Shown: positions 15,266-22,830 of the stretch, piece after piece
Layout: every line of letters starts with the position of its first letter
Position numbering within the stretch: the stretch's first letter is position 1
NCBI GenBank assembly: GCA_023412655.1
Contig: JAEYNH010000012.1
Location: 1-23,413, forward strand
DNA from: Pseudomonadota bacterium
GTDB taxonomy: Bacteria > Pseudomonadota > Alphaproteobacteria > Caulobacterales > Caulobacteraceae
Reading direction: 5' to 3'
DNA: 23,413 nt
Made by a program: the position numbers and the translations under genes
Notes under the pieces: generated by a model
The model's input: only the letters and a program-made list of their open reading frames with translations
What the model was told of the DNA's origin: nothing
Databases searched by the model: none

Positions 15266-15976
15266 ATGTCGTTCGACTGCACCGTCCTGACCATGTTCCC
15301 CGAGGCCTTCCCGGGGCCGCTGGGGGTTTCCCTAATCGGGACCGCCTGGCGCGAGCATGGGCTTTGGTCCTTGGAAACGCTGGACATTCGCACCCATTCC
15401 AAGGATAAGCGCGGCTTCCTCGACGACACCCCTGCGGGTGGCGGTCCTGGACAGGTGATGCGGGCCGACGTGATCGCCTCCGCGCTGGACAGCGTGGAGC
15501 GGCGCGAACGCCCGCTTTTGTACATGAGCGCCCGGGGTCGCCCCCTGACCCAGGCGCGGGTAAGTGAATGGGCCAAGGGCCCGGGGCTGATCGTCCTGTG
15601 CGGTCGGTTCGAAGGGGTGGACCAGCGGGTGCTCGACGCCCGCGGGTTCGAGGAGGTCTCCATCGGAGACGCGGTCCTCGCCGGCGGCGAGGCGGCGGCG
15701 ATGGTGGCGATCGAGGCGTGCGTACGGCTCGTGCCCGGTGTGTTGGGCCAGGCCGAGAGTTTGAGTGAAGAGAGCTTCGAGGACGGTCTCCTCGAACATC
15801 CGCAGTACACGAGGCCGCGGACGTTCGAAGGGCTCGACATCCCCGAGGTGCTGCTGTCGGGCAACCATGCGGCCATCCGCCGCTGGCGCCAGGAACAGCG
15901 GGAACTGACCACGCGGGAGCGGCGTCCGGACCTCTGGGCGCAGCGCACCGCCAATCAACAGGCAAAGGGCGGCTAA
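15266..15976 (+). CDS. trmD: tRNA (guanine-N1-)-methyltransferase TrmD
   Basis: Makes m1G37 in tRNAs with G36, preventing +1 frameshifting. 236 aa with the SPOUT trefoil-knot motifs LCGRFEGVDQRV and EVSIGDAVLAGGEAAAM and the typical HPQYTRP segment. The start MSFDCTVLTMFPEAFPG is canonical. Codon use is visibly less G/C-biased than in its neighbours (CTA, GTA, CTT, TTG, AGT, GGT and GGA all occur in the first half). rplS follows after 21 bases, so trmD-rplS form an operon ending at the terminator at 16416-16450. Confidence 0.97.
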   Translation: MSFDCTVLTMFPEAFPGPLGVSLIGTAWREHGLWSLETLDIRTHSKDKRGFLDDTPAGGGPGQVMRADVIASALDSVERRERPLLYMSARGRPLTQARVSEWAKGPGLIVLCGRFEGVDQRVLDARGFEEVSIGDAVLAGGEAAAMVAIEACVRLVPGVLGQAESLSEESFEDGLLEHPQYTRPRTFEGLDIPEVLLSGNHAAIRRWRQEQRELTTRERRPDLWAQRTANQQAKGG

Positions 15977-15997
15977 AGCCCAGTAAGGAAGACGACC

Positions 15998-16390
15998 ATG
16001 AACGTGATCGAACAGCTCCGTAAGGAAGAGGCCGACCGCCTCCTCGCCGCCCGCAAGGTTCCGGAATTCCGTCCCGGCGACACCGTGCGCGTGAACGTGC
16101 GCATCAAGGAAGGCGACCGCGAACGCGTTCAGGCCTACGAGGGCGTCTGCATCGCCCGCGGCGGCCAGGGCGTCGACGAGAGCTTCACCGTCCGCAAGAT
16201 TTCGTTCGGGGAAGGCGTGGAGCGCCTGTTCCCGATCATGTCGCCGAACATCGAGAGCATCGAAGTGAAGCGCCGCGGCGTCGTCCGGCGCGCCAAGCTG
16301 TACTACCTGCGCGACCGTCGCGGTAAGTCGGCCCGGATCGCCGAACGCCAGATGACGGCGGCGAACAAGGAAGACAAGTCGGAGGCCTAA
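15998..16390 (+). CDS. rplS: 50S ribosomal protein L19
   Basis: Large-subunit protein at the 30S-50S interface. 130 aa with canonical sequence: FRPGDTVRVNVRIKEGDRERVQAYEGVCIAR, FTVRKISFGEGVERLFP, KRRGVVRRAKLYYLRDRRGKSARI. A good Shine-Dalgarno sequence (AAGGAAG) lies upstream of the ATG. It is the last gene of the trmD-rplS unit. Confidence 0.98.
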   Translation: MNVIEQLRKEEADRLLAARKVPEFRPGDTVRVNVRIKEGDRERVQAYEGVCIARGGQGVDESFTVRKISFGEGVERLFPIMSPNIESIEVKRRGVVRRAKLYYLRDRRGKSARIAERQMTAANKEDKSEA

Positions 16391-16415
16391 GGCTCCCGAC
16401 CCAGCGATATTCGAG

Positions 16416-16450
16416 CGGCGGCCGGAGCGATCCGGCCGCCGTTTTCGTTT
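16416..16450 (+). terminator. Strong intrinsic terminator after rplS
   Basis: A perfect stem CGGCGGCCGGA / TCCGGCCGCCG (11 bp, 16416-16426 with 16431-16441) with a GCGA tetraloop of the GNRA class is followed by TTTTCGTTT. The tail runs into the stop codon of the convergent LysR gene. On the minus strand the stem is followed by a non-T-rich sequence, so it works mainly for rplS. Confidence 0.92.
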
Positions 16451-17340
16451 CAGGCCTCGGCGGCGAAGGCGGCGAACTCCCGGGCCAGGTGGTCGAACAT
16501 CAGCCGCATGCGGGGCGAGCCGCGCAGGGTCTCGTGCATGCAGATCCACAAGTCGAGGGTGAAGCCGAACAGCTCGGGCATCACCGGGACAAGGCCATAG
16601 CGCCGGGCGAACTGGCGCTGGCACACCCCGATGCCCACTCCCGCGCGGATGGCGGCCAGCTGGGCCACGTCGTTGTCGGTGCGGTAGGCGAACAGCTCCC
16701 GGGTGATCGGCCGCCCCACGCTCAGGCTCTTGGCCAGTTCGGGGAAGTCCCGGTCGAAGCCGATCAGCCGGTGCTCGACCAGGCCCTCGAAGTCGATCGG
16801 CGGCGGGTGGCGCTCCAGGTATTCGGGGGCGGCGTGGAAGCCCAGGGCGATCTCCCCCACCTTCTTCGCCACCAGGCTGTTCTGGCTCGGCCGCACCATG
16901 CGCACCGCGATGTCGGCGTCCCGGCGGCTGAGGTCCTCGTTCTTGTTGCTGAGCGCCAACTCCACCTGCACCCGGGGGTGCTCGGCCATGAACCGGGCAA
17001 GCATCGGCGGGATCACCTCCATCCCCACCGCCTCGCTCACCGCCACCCGCACCACCCCGGCCGCCCCGTCCAGCAGGCCGCCGATGTCCCGGGCCGCCGC
17101 CGCGCCCGCCGCCGACATGTCCGCCAGGTGCGGCCGCAGCGCCACCGCCAGGTCGGTCGGCTGCAGGCCGCGCGGGCTGCGCACGAACAGCGGCGCCCCC
17201 AGCTGCCGCTCCAGCTGGTCGATGTGCCGGCCCAGGGTCGGCTGGGTGAGGCGGCGCAGCTTGGCCGCCGCCGAGAAGCTGCCCGCCTCCAGCACCGCAT
17301 GCAGGCTCTGGAGCAGGTCCCAGTCAGGGGTCTTGGTCAT
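16450..17340 (-). CDS. LysR-type transcriptional regulator divergent from leuC
   Basis: 296 aa from the ATG at 17340. Winged helix-turn-helix at about 7-65 (DWDLLQSLHAVLEAGSFSAA, then LTQPTLGRHIDQLERQLG), followed by a periplasmic-binding-protein-like effector domain (VVRVAVSEAVGMEVIPPMLARF ... DIAVRMVRPSQ ... IRAGVGIGVCQRQFA). The much longer upstream reading frame is a shadow of leuC and is rejected. LysR regulators commonly control the gene they diverge from, so leuC-VOC-leuD is the first candidate target, but the effector cannot be read from sequence. It is not identifiable as LeuO. On the minus strand TATTCAATATCGC directly precedes the ATG, giving a possible -10 box. Confidence 0.9.
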   Translation of the reverse strand: MTKTPDWDLLQSLHAVLEAGSFSAAAKLRRLTQPTLGRHIDQLERQLGAPLFVRSPRGLQPTDLAVALRPHLADMSAAGAAAARDIGGLLDGAAGVVRVAVSEAVGMEVIPPMLARFMAEHPRVQVELALSNKNEDLSRRDADIAVRMVRPSQNSLVAKKVGEIALGFHAAPEYLERHPPPIDFEGLVEHRLIGFDRDFPELAKSLSVGRPITRELFAYRTDNDVAQLAAIRAGVGIGVCQRQFARRYGLVPVMPELFGFTLDLWICMHETLRGSPRMRLMFDHLAREFAAFAAEA

Positions 17341-17505
17341 GCGATATTGAATAGTGGTTCTGCGGCCTTCGGCAATTCCGTGCCACCGGCGGACGACCCG
17401 GCCTCGACGGCCAGGGCGCCCTGCCCGAGCGGCAGCGGCAGGCCGCCTGACCCGCCAGAGGCACAAATTTGCCGTGGAGGGCGGCCGATTGCGGCATCGC
17501 AGCAC
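17341..17505. other. LysR-leuC divergent regulatory gap
   Basis: No gene is seen here. Two small dyads could be regulator sites: TATT-G-AATA (17345-17353), next to the LysR start, and CAAATTTG (17464-17471), inside GGCACAAATTTGCC about 70 bases before leuC. Neither can be assigned to a protein from sequence alone. Confidence 0.3.
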
Positions 17506-17534
17506 TAGACGTGCGCAGCCCTGCCGACCTAGAT
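17506..17534 (+). promoter_or_regulatory. Candidate leuC promoter (leaderless)
   Basis: TAGACG (17506-17511, one base off TTGACG) and CTAGAT (17529-17534) are separated by 17 bases. TAGA begins 12 bases before the ATG at 17542, and the box overlaps the upstream ATG at 17533. The whole stretch CTAGATGCGCGCCATG is nearly identical to that at the prolyl oligopeptidase gene. There is no Shine-Dalgarno sequence. Confidence 0.55.
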
Positions 17535-17541
17535 GCGCGCC

Positions 17542-18951
17542 ATGCCCGGCAAGACCCTCTACGACAAGATCTGGGACGCCCATGTCGTCGCCGAACAGGA
17601 CGGCGAGGCGATCCTCTATATCGACCTGCACCTGATCCACGAGGTGACCACGCCCCAGGCCTTCGCCGGGCTCCGCGCGGCCGGCCGTCCGGTGCGCCGG
17701 CCCGACCGCACCCTCGCCGTGGCCGACCACAACGTGCCCACCGAGGGCCAGGCCCGGGGCGCCGGCGCCGGCGCCGACGACGAGGCCCGCCTGCAGCTGC
17801 AGACCCTCGGCCGCAACGTCGCCGAGCACGGCATCGAATTCTTCCCCATGGGCGACATCCGCAACGGCATCGTCCACGTGGTCGGCCCCGAACAGGGCCG
17901 CACCCAGCCGGGCATGACCATCGTCTGCGGGGACTCCCACACCTCCACCCACGGGGCTTTCGGGGCCCTGGCCCACGGCATCGGCACCTCCGAGGTCGAG
18001 CACGTCCTGGCCACCCAGACCCTTCGCCAGAAGAAGGCGAAGAACATGCGCGTGCGCATCGAGGGCGCGCCCCCGCCCGGCGTCGGCGCCAAGGACTTCG
18101 CCCTGGCGGTCATCGGCGAGATCGGCACCGCAGGCGGCACCGGCTACGTCATCGAGTTCGCCGGCTCCGCCGTCCGCGCCCTGTCGATGGAAGGCCGGAT
18201 GACGCTCTGCAACCTCACCATCGAGGGCGGCGCCAAGGCCGGCCTGGTGGCCCCCGACGAGACCACCTTCGACTACCTCCGGGGCCGGCCCTCGGCCCCC
18301 AAGGGCGGGGCCTGGGAGATGGCCGTCGACTACTGGAAGACCTTCTTCACCGACGAGGACGCCGTCTTCGACCGCGAGGTGGTTCTGGACGCGGCGACCA
18401 TCGCCCCCACCGTCACCTGGGGCACCAGCCCAGAGGATGTCATCCCGGTCACCGCCGTGGTGCCCTCGCCCGACAGCTTCGCCACGCCCGACAAGCGCGC
18501 CTCGGCCGCTCGTGCCCTGGACTACATGGGCCTGGCCGCCGGCCAGGCGATCACCGAGGCCCGCATCGACGTGGTCTTCATCGGCTCGTGCACCAACAGC
18601 CGCATCGAGGACCTGCGCGCCGCCGCCCGGGTGCTGGAGGGCCGCAAGGTGGCTCCCGGCGTCCGCGCCATGGTGGTGCCCGGCTCGGGCCTGGTGCGCG
18701 AACAGGCCGAGGCCGAGGGCCTGGACGAGGTGTTCCGCGCCGCCGGCTTCGACTGGCGCGAGCCCGGCTGCTCCATGTGCCTGGCCATGAACCCTGACCG
18801 CCTGGCCCCGGGCGAGCGCTGCGCCTCCACCTCCAACCGCAACTTCGAGGGCCGCCAGGGCCGCGGCGGGCGCACCCACCTGATGAGCCCGGCCATGGCC
18901 GCCGCCGCCGCCGTCGCCGGCCATATCGCGGACGTCCGGGACTTCCTGTGA
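17542..18951 (+). CDS. leuC: 3-isopropylmalate dehydratase, large subunit
   Basis: Aconitase-family [4Fe-4S] enzyme which with LeuD isomerises 2- to 3-isopropylmalate in leucine synthesis. 469 aa from the ATG at 17542 (MPGKTLYDKIWDAHVV, the usual LeuC start). Cluster ligands are C350 (FIGSCTNSRIEDL), C410 and C413 (EPGCSMCLAMNPD), matching LeuC spacing. The GDSHTSTHGAFGALAHGIG motif and RNFEGRQGRGGRTHLMSP are also present. The ATG at 17533 lies inside the predicted -10 box and would add only three residues. The stop overlaps the VOC gene start by 4 bases. Confidence 0.97.
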   Translation: MPGKTLYDKIWDAHVVAEQDGEAILYIDLHLIHEVTTPQAFAGLRAAGRPVRRPDRTLAVADHNVPTEGQARGAGAGADDEARLQLQTLGRNVAEHGIEFFPMGDIRNGIVHVVGPEQGRTQPGMTIVCGDSHTSTHGAFGALAHGIGTSEVEHVLATQTLRQKKAKNMRVRIEGAPPPGVGAKDFALAVIGEIGTAGGTGYVIEFAGSAVRALSMEGRMTLCNLTIEGGAKAGLVAPDETTFDYLRGRPSAPKGGAWEMAVDYWKTFFTDEDAVFDREVVLDAATIAPTVTWGTSPEDVIPVTAVVPSPDSFATPDKRASAARALDYMGLAAGQAITEARIDVVFIGSCTNSRIEDLRAAARVLEGRKVAPGVRAMVVPGSGLVREQAEAEGLDEVFRAAGFDWREPGCSMCLAMNPDRLAPGERCASTSNRNFEGRQGRGGRTHLMSPAMAAAAAVAGHIADVRDFL

Positions 18952-19844
18952 TCACCGGCCTCGACCACGTCGCGCTCGCGGTCCGCGACCTCGACGCCGC
19001 GGTCGACGGCTACACGCGCCTGCTCGGCGTGGCCCCCAACTGGATCGGCGGCGACGGCGGCGCCCGTCACGCCTGGTTCCAGTTCCCCAACATGGCTCTG
19101 GACGTCATCGCCCCCCACGGCGAAGGCGCGTTCGGCGATCGCATGCGGTCCCAGCTGGAGGCCCACGGCGAGGGGATCTGGGCCCTGGCCTTCACCGCCG
19201 GCCGGACGGTGGACGACCTCGCCGCCTTCGCCCGGCTCATGGACCGCCGGGGCCTGAGGCCCACCGAGCCGGCCCTGACCCGCTCCACCCACGACGACGG
19301 CCGCAAGCGCTACTGGCTGGGCGCCAATCCGGCCGCCTCGGCCACCGGCGGCCTGCAGGTGCTGCTCATCGCCCCGCCCCGGGACGGCCAGCCCTGGCCG
19401 ATGTCGCAGGCCCTTGGCGAGGCCTGGGGCGAGGCGCCGGTGACGGCCCTCGACCATGTGGTGGTCCACACCCCGAACATCGACCGGGCCCTCGCCGTCT
19501 ATGGCGCCAAGCTCGGCCTCGACCTGCGGCTCGACCGCGAGAACTCCCGGTGGAACGCCCGCCAGCTGTTCTTCCGGGCCGGCGATGCGGTCGTCGAGAT
19601 CGCCGCCAGGATCGGCGAGCCGCCCACGGACGCCCCGGACCGCTTCGGCGGCCTCGCCTGGCGAGTGGCCGACCCCGAGGCCGCCCGGGCGCGGATCGCC
19701 GCCGCCGGCTTCGACGTCTCCGAGGTCCGCCCCGGCCGCAAGCCCGGCACCCACGTCTTCACCGTCCGCGACGCCCCCGCCGGCGTCCCCACCCTGATGC
19801 TCAGCGCCGAGCCCGCCCAAGACCGCGCACTGGAACCTGCCTGA
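18948..19844 (+). CDS. Double-VOC (glyoxalase-like) protein inside the leu operon
   Basis: 298 aa with two tandem vicinal-oxygen-chelate modules. The first begins MITGLDHVALAVRDLDAAVDGYTRLLG (H7 at the first metal-ligand position); the second begins ALDHVVVHTPNIDRALAVYGAKLG (H170). FFRAGDAVVEIAARIG in module 2 could supply the glutamate ligand. The fold covers glyoxalases, dioxygenases, epimerases and isomerases, so the substrate is open. It starts at GTG (18948) in a GTGA overlap with leuC and ends in TGATG shared with the leuD start, so its translation is coupled to both. This tight packing implies a role connected with leucine synthesis or its intermediates, or simple co-expression. Confidence 0.88.
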   Translation: MITGLDHVALAVRDLDAAVDGYTRLLGVAPNWIGGDGGARHAWFQFPNMALDVIAPHGEGAFGDRMRSQLEAHGEGIWALAFTAGRTVDDLAAFARLMDRRGLRPTEPALTRSTHDDGRKRYWLGANPAASATGGLQVLLIAPPRDGQPWPMSQALGEAWGEAPVTALDHVVVHTPNIDRALAVYGAKLGLDLRLDRENSRWNARQLFFRAGDAVVEIAARIGEPPTDAPDRFGGLAWRVADPEAARARIAAAGFDVSEVRPGRKPGTHVFTVRDAPAGVPTLMLSAEPAQDRALEPA

Positions 19845-20455
19845 TGGAAGCCTTCACCCGCCTCGACGCCAAGGTCGCGCCCCTGCCGCTGGCCAACATC
19901 GACACCGACCAGATCATCCCCAAGCAGTTCCTCAAGGGGGTCGACCGCAAAGGCCTGGCCCGGGGCCTGTTCTACGACTTCCGCTTCGACGAGGCGGGCG
20001 CCGAGAAGCCCGACTTCGTGCTGAACCGCCCCGAGTACCAGGGCGCCGGCGTGCTGGTGGCCGGCGACAATTTCGGCTGCGGCTCATCGCGCGAGCACGC
20101 CCCCTGGGCGCTCATGGACTTCGGCATACGCTGCGTGATCTCCACCAGCTTCGCCGACATCTTCTACAACAACTGCTTCCAGAACGGTCTCCTGCCCGTG
20201 GTCCTCAAGGCCGAGGAGGTGCAGCAGCTGATGGACGAGGCCCGGGGCGGCAACCACGTGGCCTCCATCGACCTCGAGGCCCAGACCGTCACCTCGCCTT
20301 CAGGCGCCGTCTTCCGGTTCGACATCGATCCGACCCGCAAGGAGAAGATGCTCAAGGGCCTCGACGCCATCGGCGAGACCCTGCAGGCCAAGGGCGACAT
20401 CGACGTCTATGAGATGAAGCGCGCCCTTGCCCAGCCCTGGCTGGAAGGCGCGTAA
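19844..20455 (+). CDS. leuD: 3-isopropylmalate dehydratase, small subunit
   Basis: Swivelling subunit partner of LeuC. 203 aa (MEAFTRLDAKVAPLPLANID), typical LeuD length, with DTDQIIPKQFLKGVDRKG and the substrate-recognition loop FGCGSSREHAPWAL, then FADIFYNNCFQNGLLP. The ATG overlaps the VOC stop by one base (TGATG), so translation is probably by reinitiation. The longer upstream frame is a shadow of the VOC gene. Confidence 0.97.
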   Translation: MEAFTRLDAKVAPLPLANIDTDQIIPKQFLKGVDRKGLARGLFYDFRFDEAGAEKPDFVLNRPEYQGAGVLVAGDNFGCGSSREHAPWALMDFGIRCVISTSFADIFYNNCFQNGLLPVVLKAEEVQQLMDEARGGNHVASIDLEAQTVTSPSGAVFRFDIDPTRKEKMLKGLDAIGETLQAKGDIDVYEMKRALAQPWLEGA

Positions 20456-20597
20456 GCGTCAGCCGCGCCGGGACCATCCGCACCCGCCCCGGAACCTCGA
20501 GGCCCCCGCGCCCGGGGTTTCCGATCGCCGCCCCAAGCTCTACGACGTGCCCTACGACGCGGCGGCCGATACGCCGCCCTAGCCTTCAGGACCGAAG

Positions 20598-21650
20598 ATG
20601 ACCGACTTGCTCCTCCTGCCCGGCGACGGGATCGGGCCGGAAGTGACCGCCCAGGTGCGCCGGGTGGCCGCCGCCCTGACGCCCGAGCTCGCCATCGATG
20701 AGCGGCCGTTCGGCGGCGCCAGCTACGACCTGCACGGCGTCCCGCTCACGGACGAGGCCCTGGCGGCGGCGAAATCGGCCCGGGCGGTGCTGATGGGCGC
20801 CGTGGGCGGCCCCAAGTGGGCGGGCGTGGCCCGGGACAAGCGGCCCGAGGCGGGTCTGCTCGGCCTGCGCGCCGGCATGGGCGTGTTCGCCAACCTGCGC
20901 CCGGCCCTGTGCTTCGGGCCCCTGGCCGACGCCTCCAGCCTCAAGCGCGAGCTGGTCGAGGGCCTCGACATCATGATCGTCCGCGAGCTGACGGGCGGCA
21001 TCTACTTCGGCGAGCCCCGCTACATCGAGGAGCTGCCAGAGGGCGGCAAGCGCGCCGTGGACACCCAGGTCTACACCACCGCCGAGATCGAGCGGGTGGC
21101 CCGGGTCGCCTTCGAACTCGCCCGCGGCCGGCGGGGCAAGGTGGCCAGCGCCGAGAAGTCCAACGTCATGGACAGCGGCCTGCTCTGGCGCGAGGTGGTC
21201 ACCGAGCTGCACCGGCGCGACTACGCCGACGTGGAGCTGACCCACATCCTGGCCGACAACGCCGCCATGCAGATCGTCCGGGCGCCCAAGCAGTTCGACG
21301 TCCTGCTCACCGACAACCTGTTCGGCGACATCCTCTCCGACGCCGCCGCCCAGCTCACCGGCTCCCTCGGCATGCTGCCGTCGGCGGCGCTGGGCGCAGC
21401 CGGGACGCCGGGTCTCTACGAGCCGATCCACGGCTCGGCGCCCGACATCGCCGGCAAGGGCATCGCCAACCCCCTGGCCGCCATCCTGTCGTTCGAGATG
21501 GCCCTGCGCTGGTCGCTGGAGCGGGCCGAGGCCGCCGACCGCCTGTTCGCCGCCGTCGAGCGGGCCCTGGACAACGGCGCCCGGACCCCCGACCTTGGCG
21601 GCAAGCTCACCACCGCACACATGGGCGATGCGGTCCTGGCTGAGCTCTAG
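20598..21650 (+). CDS. leuB: 3-isopropylmalate dehydrogenase
   Basis: NAD-dependent oxidative decarboxylation of 3-isopropylmalate to 2-oxoisocaproate. 350 aa: LLPGDGIGPEV at the N-terminus, the substrate region VRELTGGIYFGEPR, AEKSNVMDSGLLWREVV, and the family signature NLFGDILSDAAAQLTGSLGMLPSA. AGGA lies six bases before the ATG. It is separated from leuD by 142 bases, in contrast to the overlapped leuC-VOC-leuD genes, so it may have its own promoter. The EVE gene follows after 12 bases. Confidence 0.97.
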   Translation: MTDLLLLPGDGIGPEVTAQVRRVAAALTPELAIDERPFGGASYDLHGVPLTDEALAAAKSARAVLMGAVGGPKWAGVARDKRPEAGLLGLRAGMGVFANLRPALCFGPLADASSLKRELVEGLDIMIVRELTGGIYFGEPRYIEELPEGGKRAVDTQVYTTAEIERVARVAFELARGRRGKVASAEKSNVMDSGLLWREVVTELHRRDYADVELTHILADNAAMQIVRAPKQFDVLLTDNLFGDILSDAAAQLTGSLGMLPSAALGAAGTPGLYEPIHGSAPDIAGKGIANPLAAILSFEMALRWSLERAEAADRLFAAVERALDNGARTPDLGGKLTTAHMGDAVLAEL

Positions 21651-21662
21651 GAGGAGCGGCGC

Positions 21663-22067
21663 ATGGCCCACTGGCTGGTGAAGTCCGAGCCCGGCGCCTA
21701 CAGCTTCGAGGACCTGCAGCGGGACGGCCGCACCGTCTGGGACGGCGTGCGCAACAACGCCGCCGCCCTGCATCTGAAGGCCATGAAGGTCGGCGACGAG
21801 GTGCTGTTCTACCACTCCCAGGAGGGGCTGGCGGTGGTCGGGGTCGCCCGGGTGGCCAGGGAGGCCTTCCCCGACGCCAGCGACCCCTCCGGCCGCTTCG
21901 TGGCCGTGGAGTTGGAGCCGGTGCGGCCCCTGGCCAGGCCGGTCACCCTGGCGGCCATGAAGGCCGAACCGGTCCTGGCGGACATGGCCATGATCCGCCA
22001 GTCGCGCCTCTCGGTCTCGCCCGTCACCGACGCCGAGTGGGACGTCATCCTGAAGATGGCCGGCTGA
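21663..22067 (+). CDS. EVE domain protein
   Basis: 134-aa single EVE domain (PUA-like fold): HWLVKSEPGAYSFEDLQRDGRTVWDGVRN, VGDEVLFYHSQEGLAVVGVARV, and a C-terminal RQSRLSVSPVTDAEWDVIL. EVE proteins resemble YTH and ASCH domains and are thought to bind modified bases in nucleic acid; the housekeeping version found beside unrelated genes in many proteobacteria has no settled role. A strong Shine-Dalgarno sequence (GGAGGAG) follows the leuB stop, and the 12-base gap implies co-transcription with leuB. Confidence 0.93.
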   Translation: MAHWLVKSEPGAYSFEDLQRDGRTVWDGVRNNAAALHLKAMKVGDEVLFYHSQEGLAVVGVARVAREAFPDASDPSGRFVAVELEPVRPLARPVTLAAMKAEPVLADMAMIRQSRLSVSPVTDAEWDVILKMAG

Positions 22068-22158
22068 AGCCAAGTTACTCATTTTGGGGTGAAAGACGCC
22101 TCAAGGGGGCGGTTCTCCACCTGGGGTGGCGCCGCACACGTGCGCCCGGAAAGCTCGT

Positions 22159-22184
22159 GTTAACGGCCCGGCCCGTTAACTTTT
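22159..22184 (+). terminator. GTTAAC palindrome, probable terminator of the leuB-EVE unit
   Basis: GTTAACGG-CCCGGC-CCGTTAAC is a perfect 8-bp inverted repeat followed directly by TTTT. It lies about 90 bases after the EVE stop and about 60 before the response regulator start, so it could alternatively be an operator for the latter. The rest of 22068-22242 shows no gene. Confidence 0.5.
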
Positions 22185-22242
22185 GGCCATCGTCAGACCT
22201 GCCGAGACGTCGGCCGATGGGAAGGGGGTTCGGGTCAAAACC

Positions 22243-22830
22243 ATGTCGCTCGACGCCGCTTCCCGAGCGCGCTTCAACCTCGAACGCGCCTCCGTCATGC
22301 TGCTGGACGACACGCCTCTGGGCATGTCGATCCTGGTGCAGATCATCACCGGGCTCGGGGCCAAGACGCTCTACCGTTGCGCCACCGTCGAGCAGGCCCA
22401 GGAGGTCGCCGCCAACTACGAGCTCGACCTCGCCATCGTCGACGGCATGGCGCCGTCGGGCCAGGGCTACGACTTCGTGCGCTGGATGCGCACCGAGGCG
22501 CGGGAGCCCAACTGCTACACCCCGGTGCTGATCACCACCTCCCACACTCCGGCCAGCGACGTGGCCCGGGCCCGGGACTGCGGCGGCCACATCATCATCA
22601 AGAAGCCCATCGCCCCCAAGGTGATGCTGGAACGCATCCTCTGGGTGGCCAAGGAAGGCCGGCCCTTCCTCTTCTCCGGCAGCTACGTCGGCCCCGACCG
22701 CCGCTTCCGCAACGACGGCCCGCCCGACGGCGTCGGCCGGCGCCGGGAAGACCTAGCGGCCCAGCCGGCCGCGTCGGCCGAGCCCGCCCCCGCCGCAGAG
22801 GCGCCGCCGGAAGCGCGTCAGGCTTCATGA
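22243..22830 (+). CDS. Single-domain response regulator with disordered tail
   Basis: 195 aa from the ATG at 22243. The receiver domain (about 16-135) has the acidic pair D22/D23 (MLLDDTPLG), phospho-acceptor D67 (LAIVDGMAP), hydroxyl residues T98/T99 (LITTSHTP) and K121 (HIIIKKPIAP), so phosphorylation chemistry looks intact. It then has FLFSGSYVGPDRRFRNDGPP, a GPDRR-type motif found after some receivers, and an Ala/Pro/Glu tail. No DNA-binding or enzymatic output domain is present, so it probably acts by protein contact. The upstream TTG at 22183 would extend it through the gap and overlaps the palindrome; I reject it. Its ATGA overlap with the next gene implies coupling. No cognate kinase is adjacent. 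Confidence 0.88.
   Translation: MSLDAASRARFNLERASVMLLDDTPLGMSILVQIITGLGAKTLYRCATVEQAQEVAANYELDLAIVDGMAPSGQGYDFVRWMRTEAREPNCYTPVLITTSHTPASDVARARDCGGHIIIKKPIAPKVMLERILWVAKEGRPFLFSGSYVGPDRRFRNDGPPDGVGRRREDLAAQPAASAEPAPAAEAPPEARQAS

Noticed and set aside
16416..16450. Bidirectional terminator also ending the LysR transcript
   Set aside because: On the minus strand the stem is followed by CTCGAATAT-type sequence rather than a T-run, so support is one-sided.
17464..17471. CAAATTTG dyad as a proven LysR operator
   Set aside because: Short palindromes of this size occur by chance, and T-N11-A motifs are too loose to assign without conservation data.
16450..18924. One continuous 824-codon minus-strand frame covering the LysR gene and all of leuC
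   Set aside because: Only the part after the ATG at 17340 shows LysR homology; the rest is an antisense shadow of leuC.
22159..22180. CtrA binding site
   Set aside because: The two TTAA elements are 12 bases apart, not the 7 of the TTAA-N7-TTAA consensus; kept as a terminator-like palindrome.
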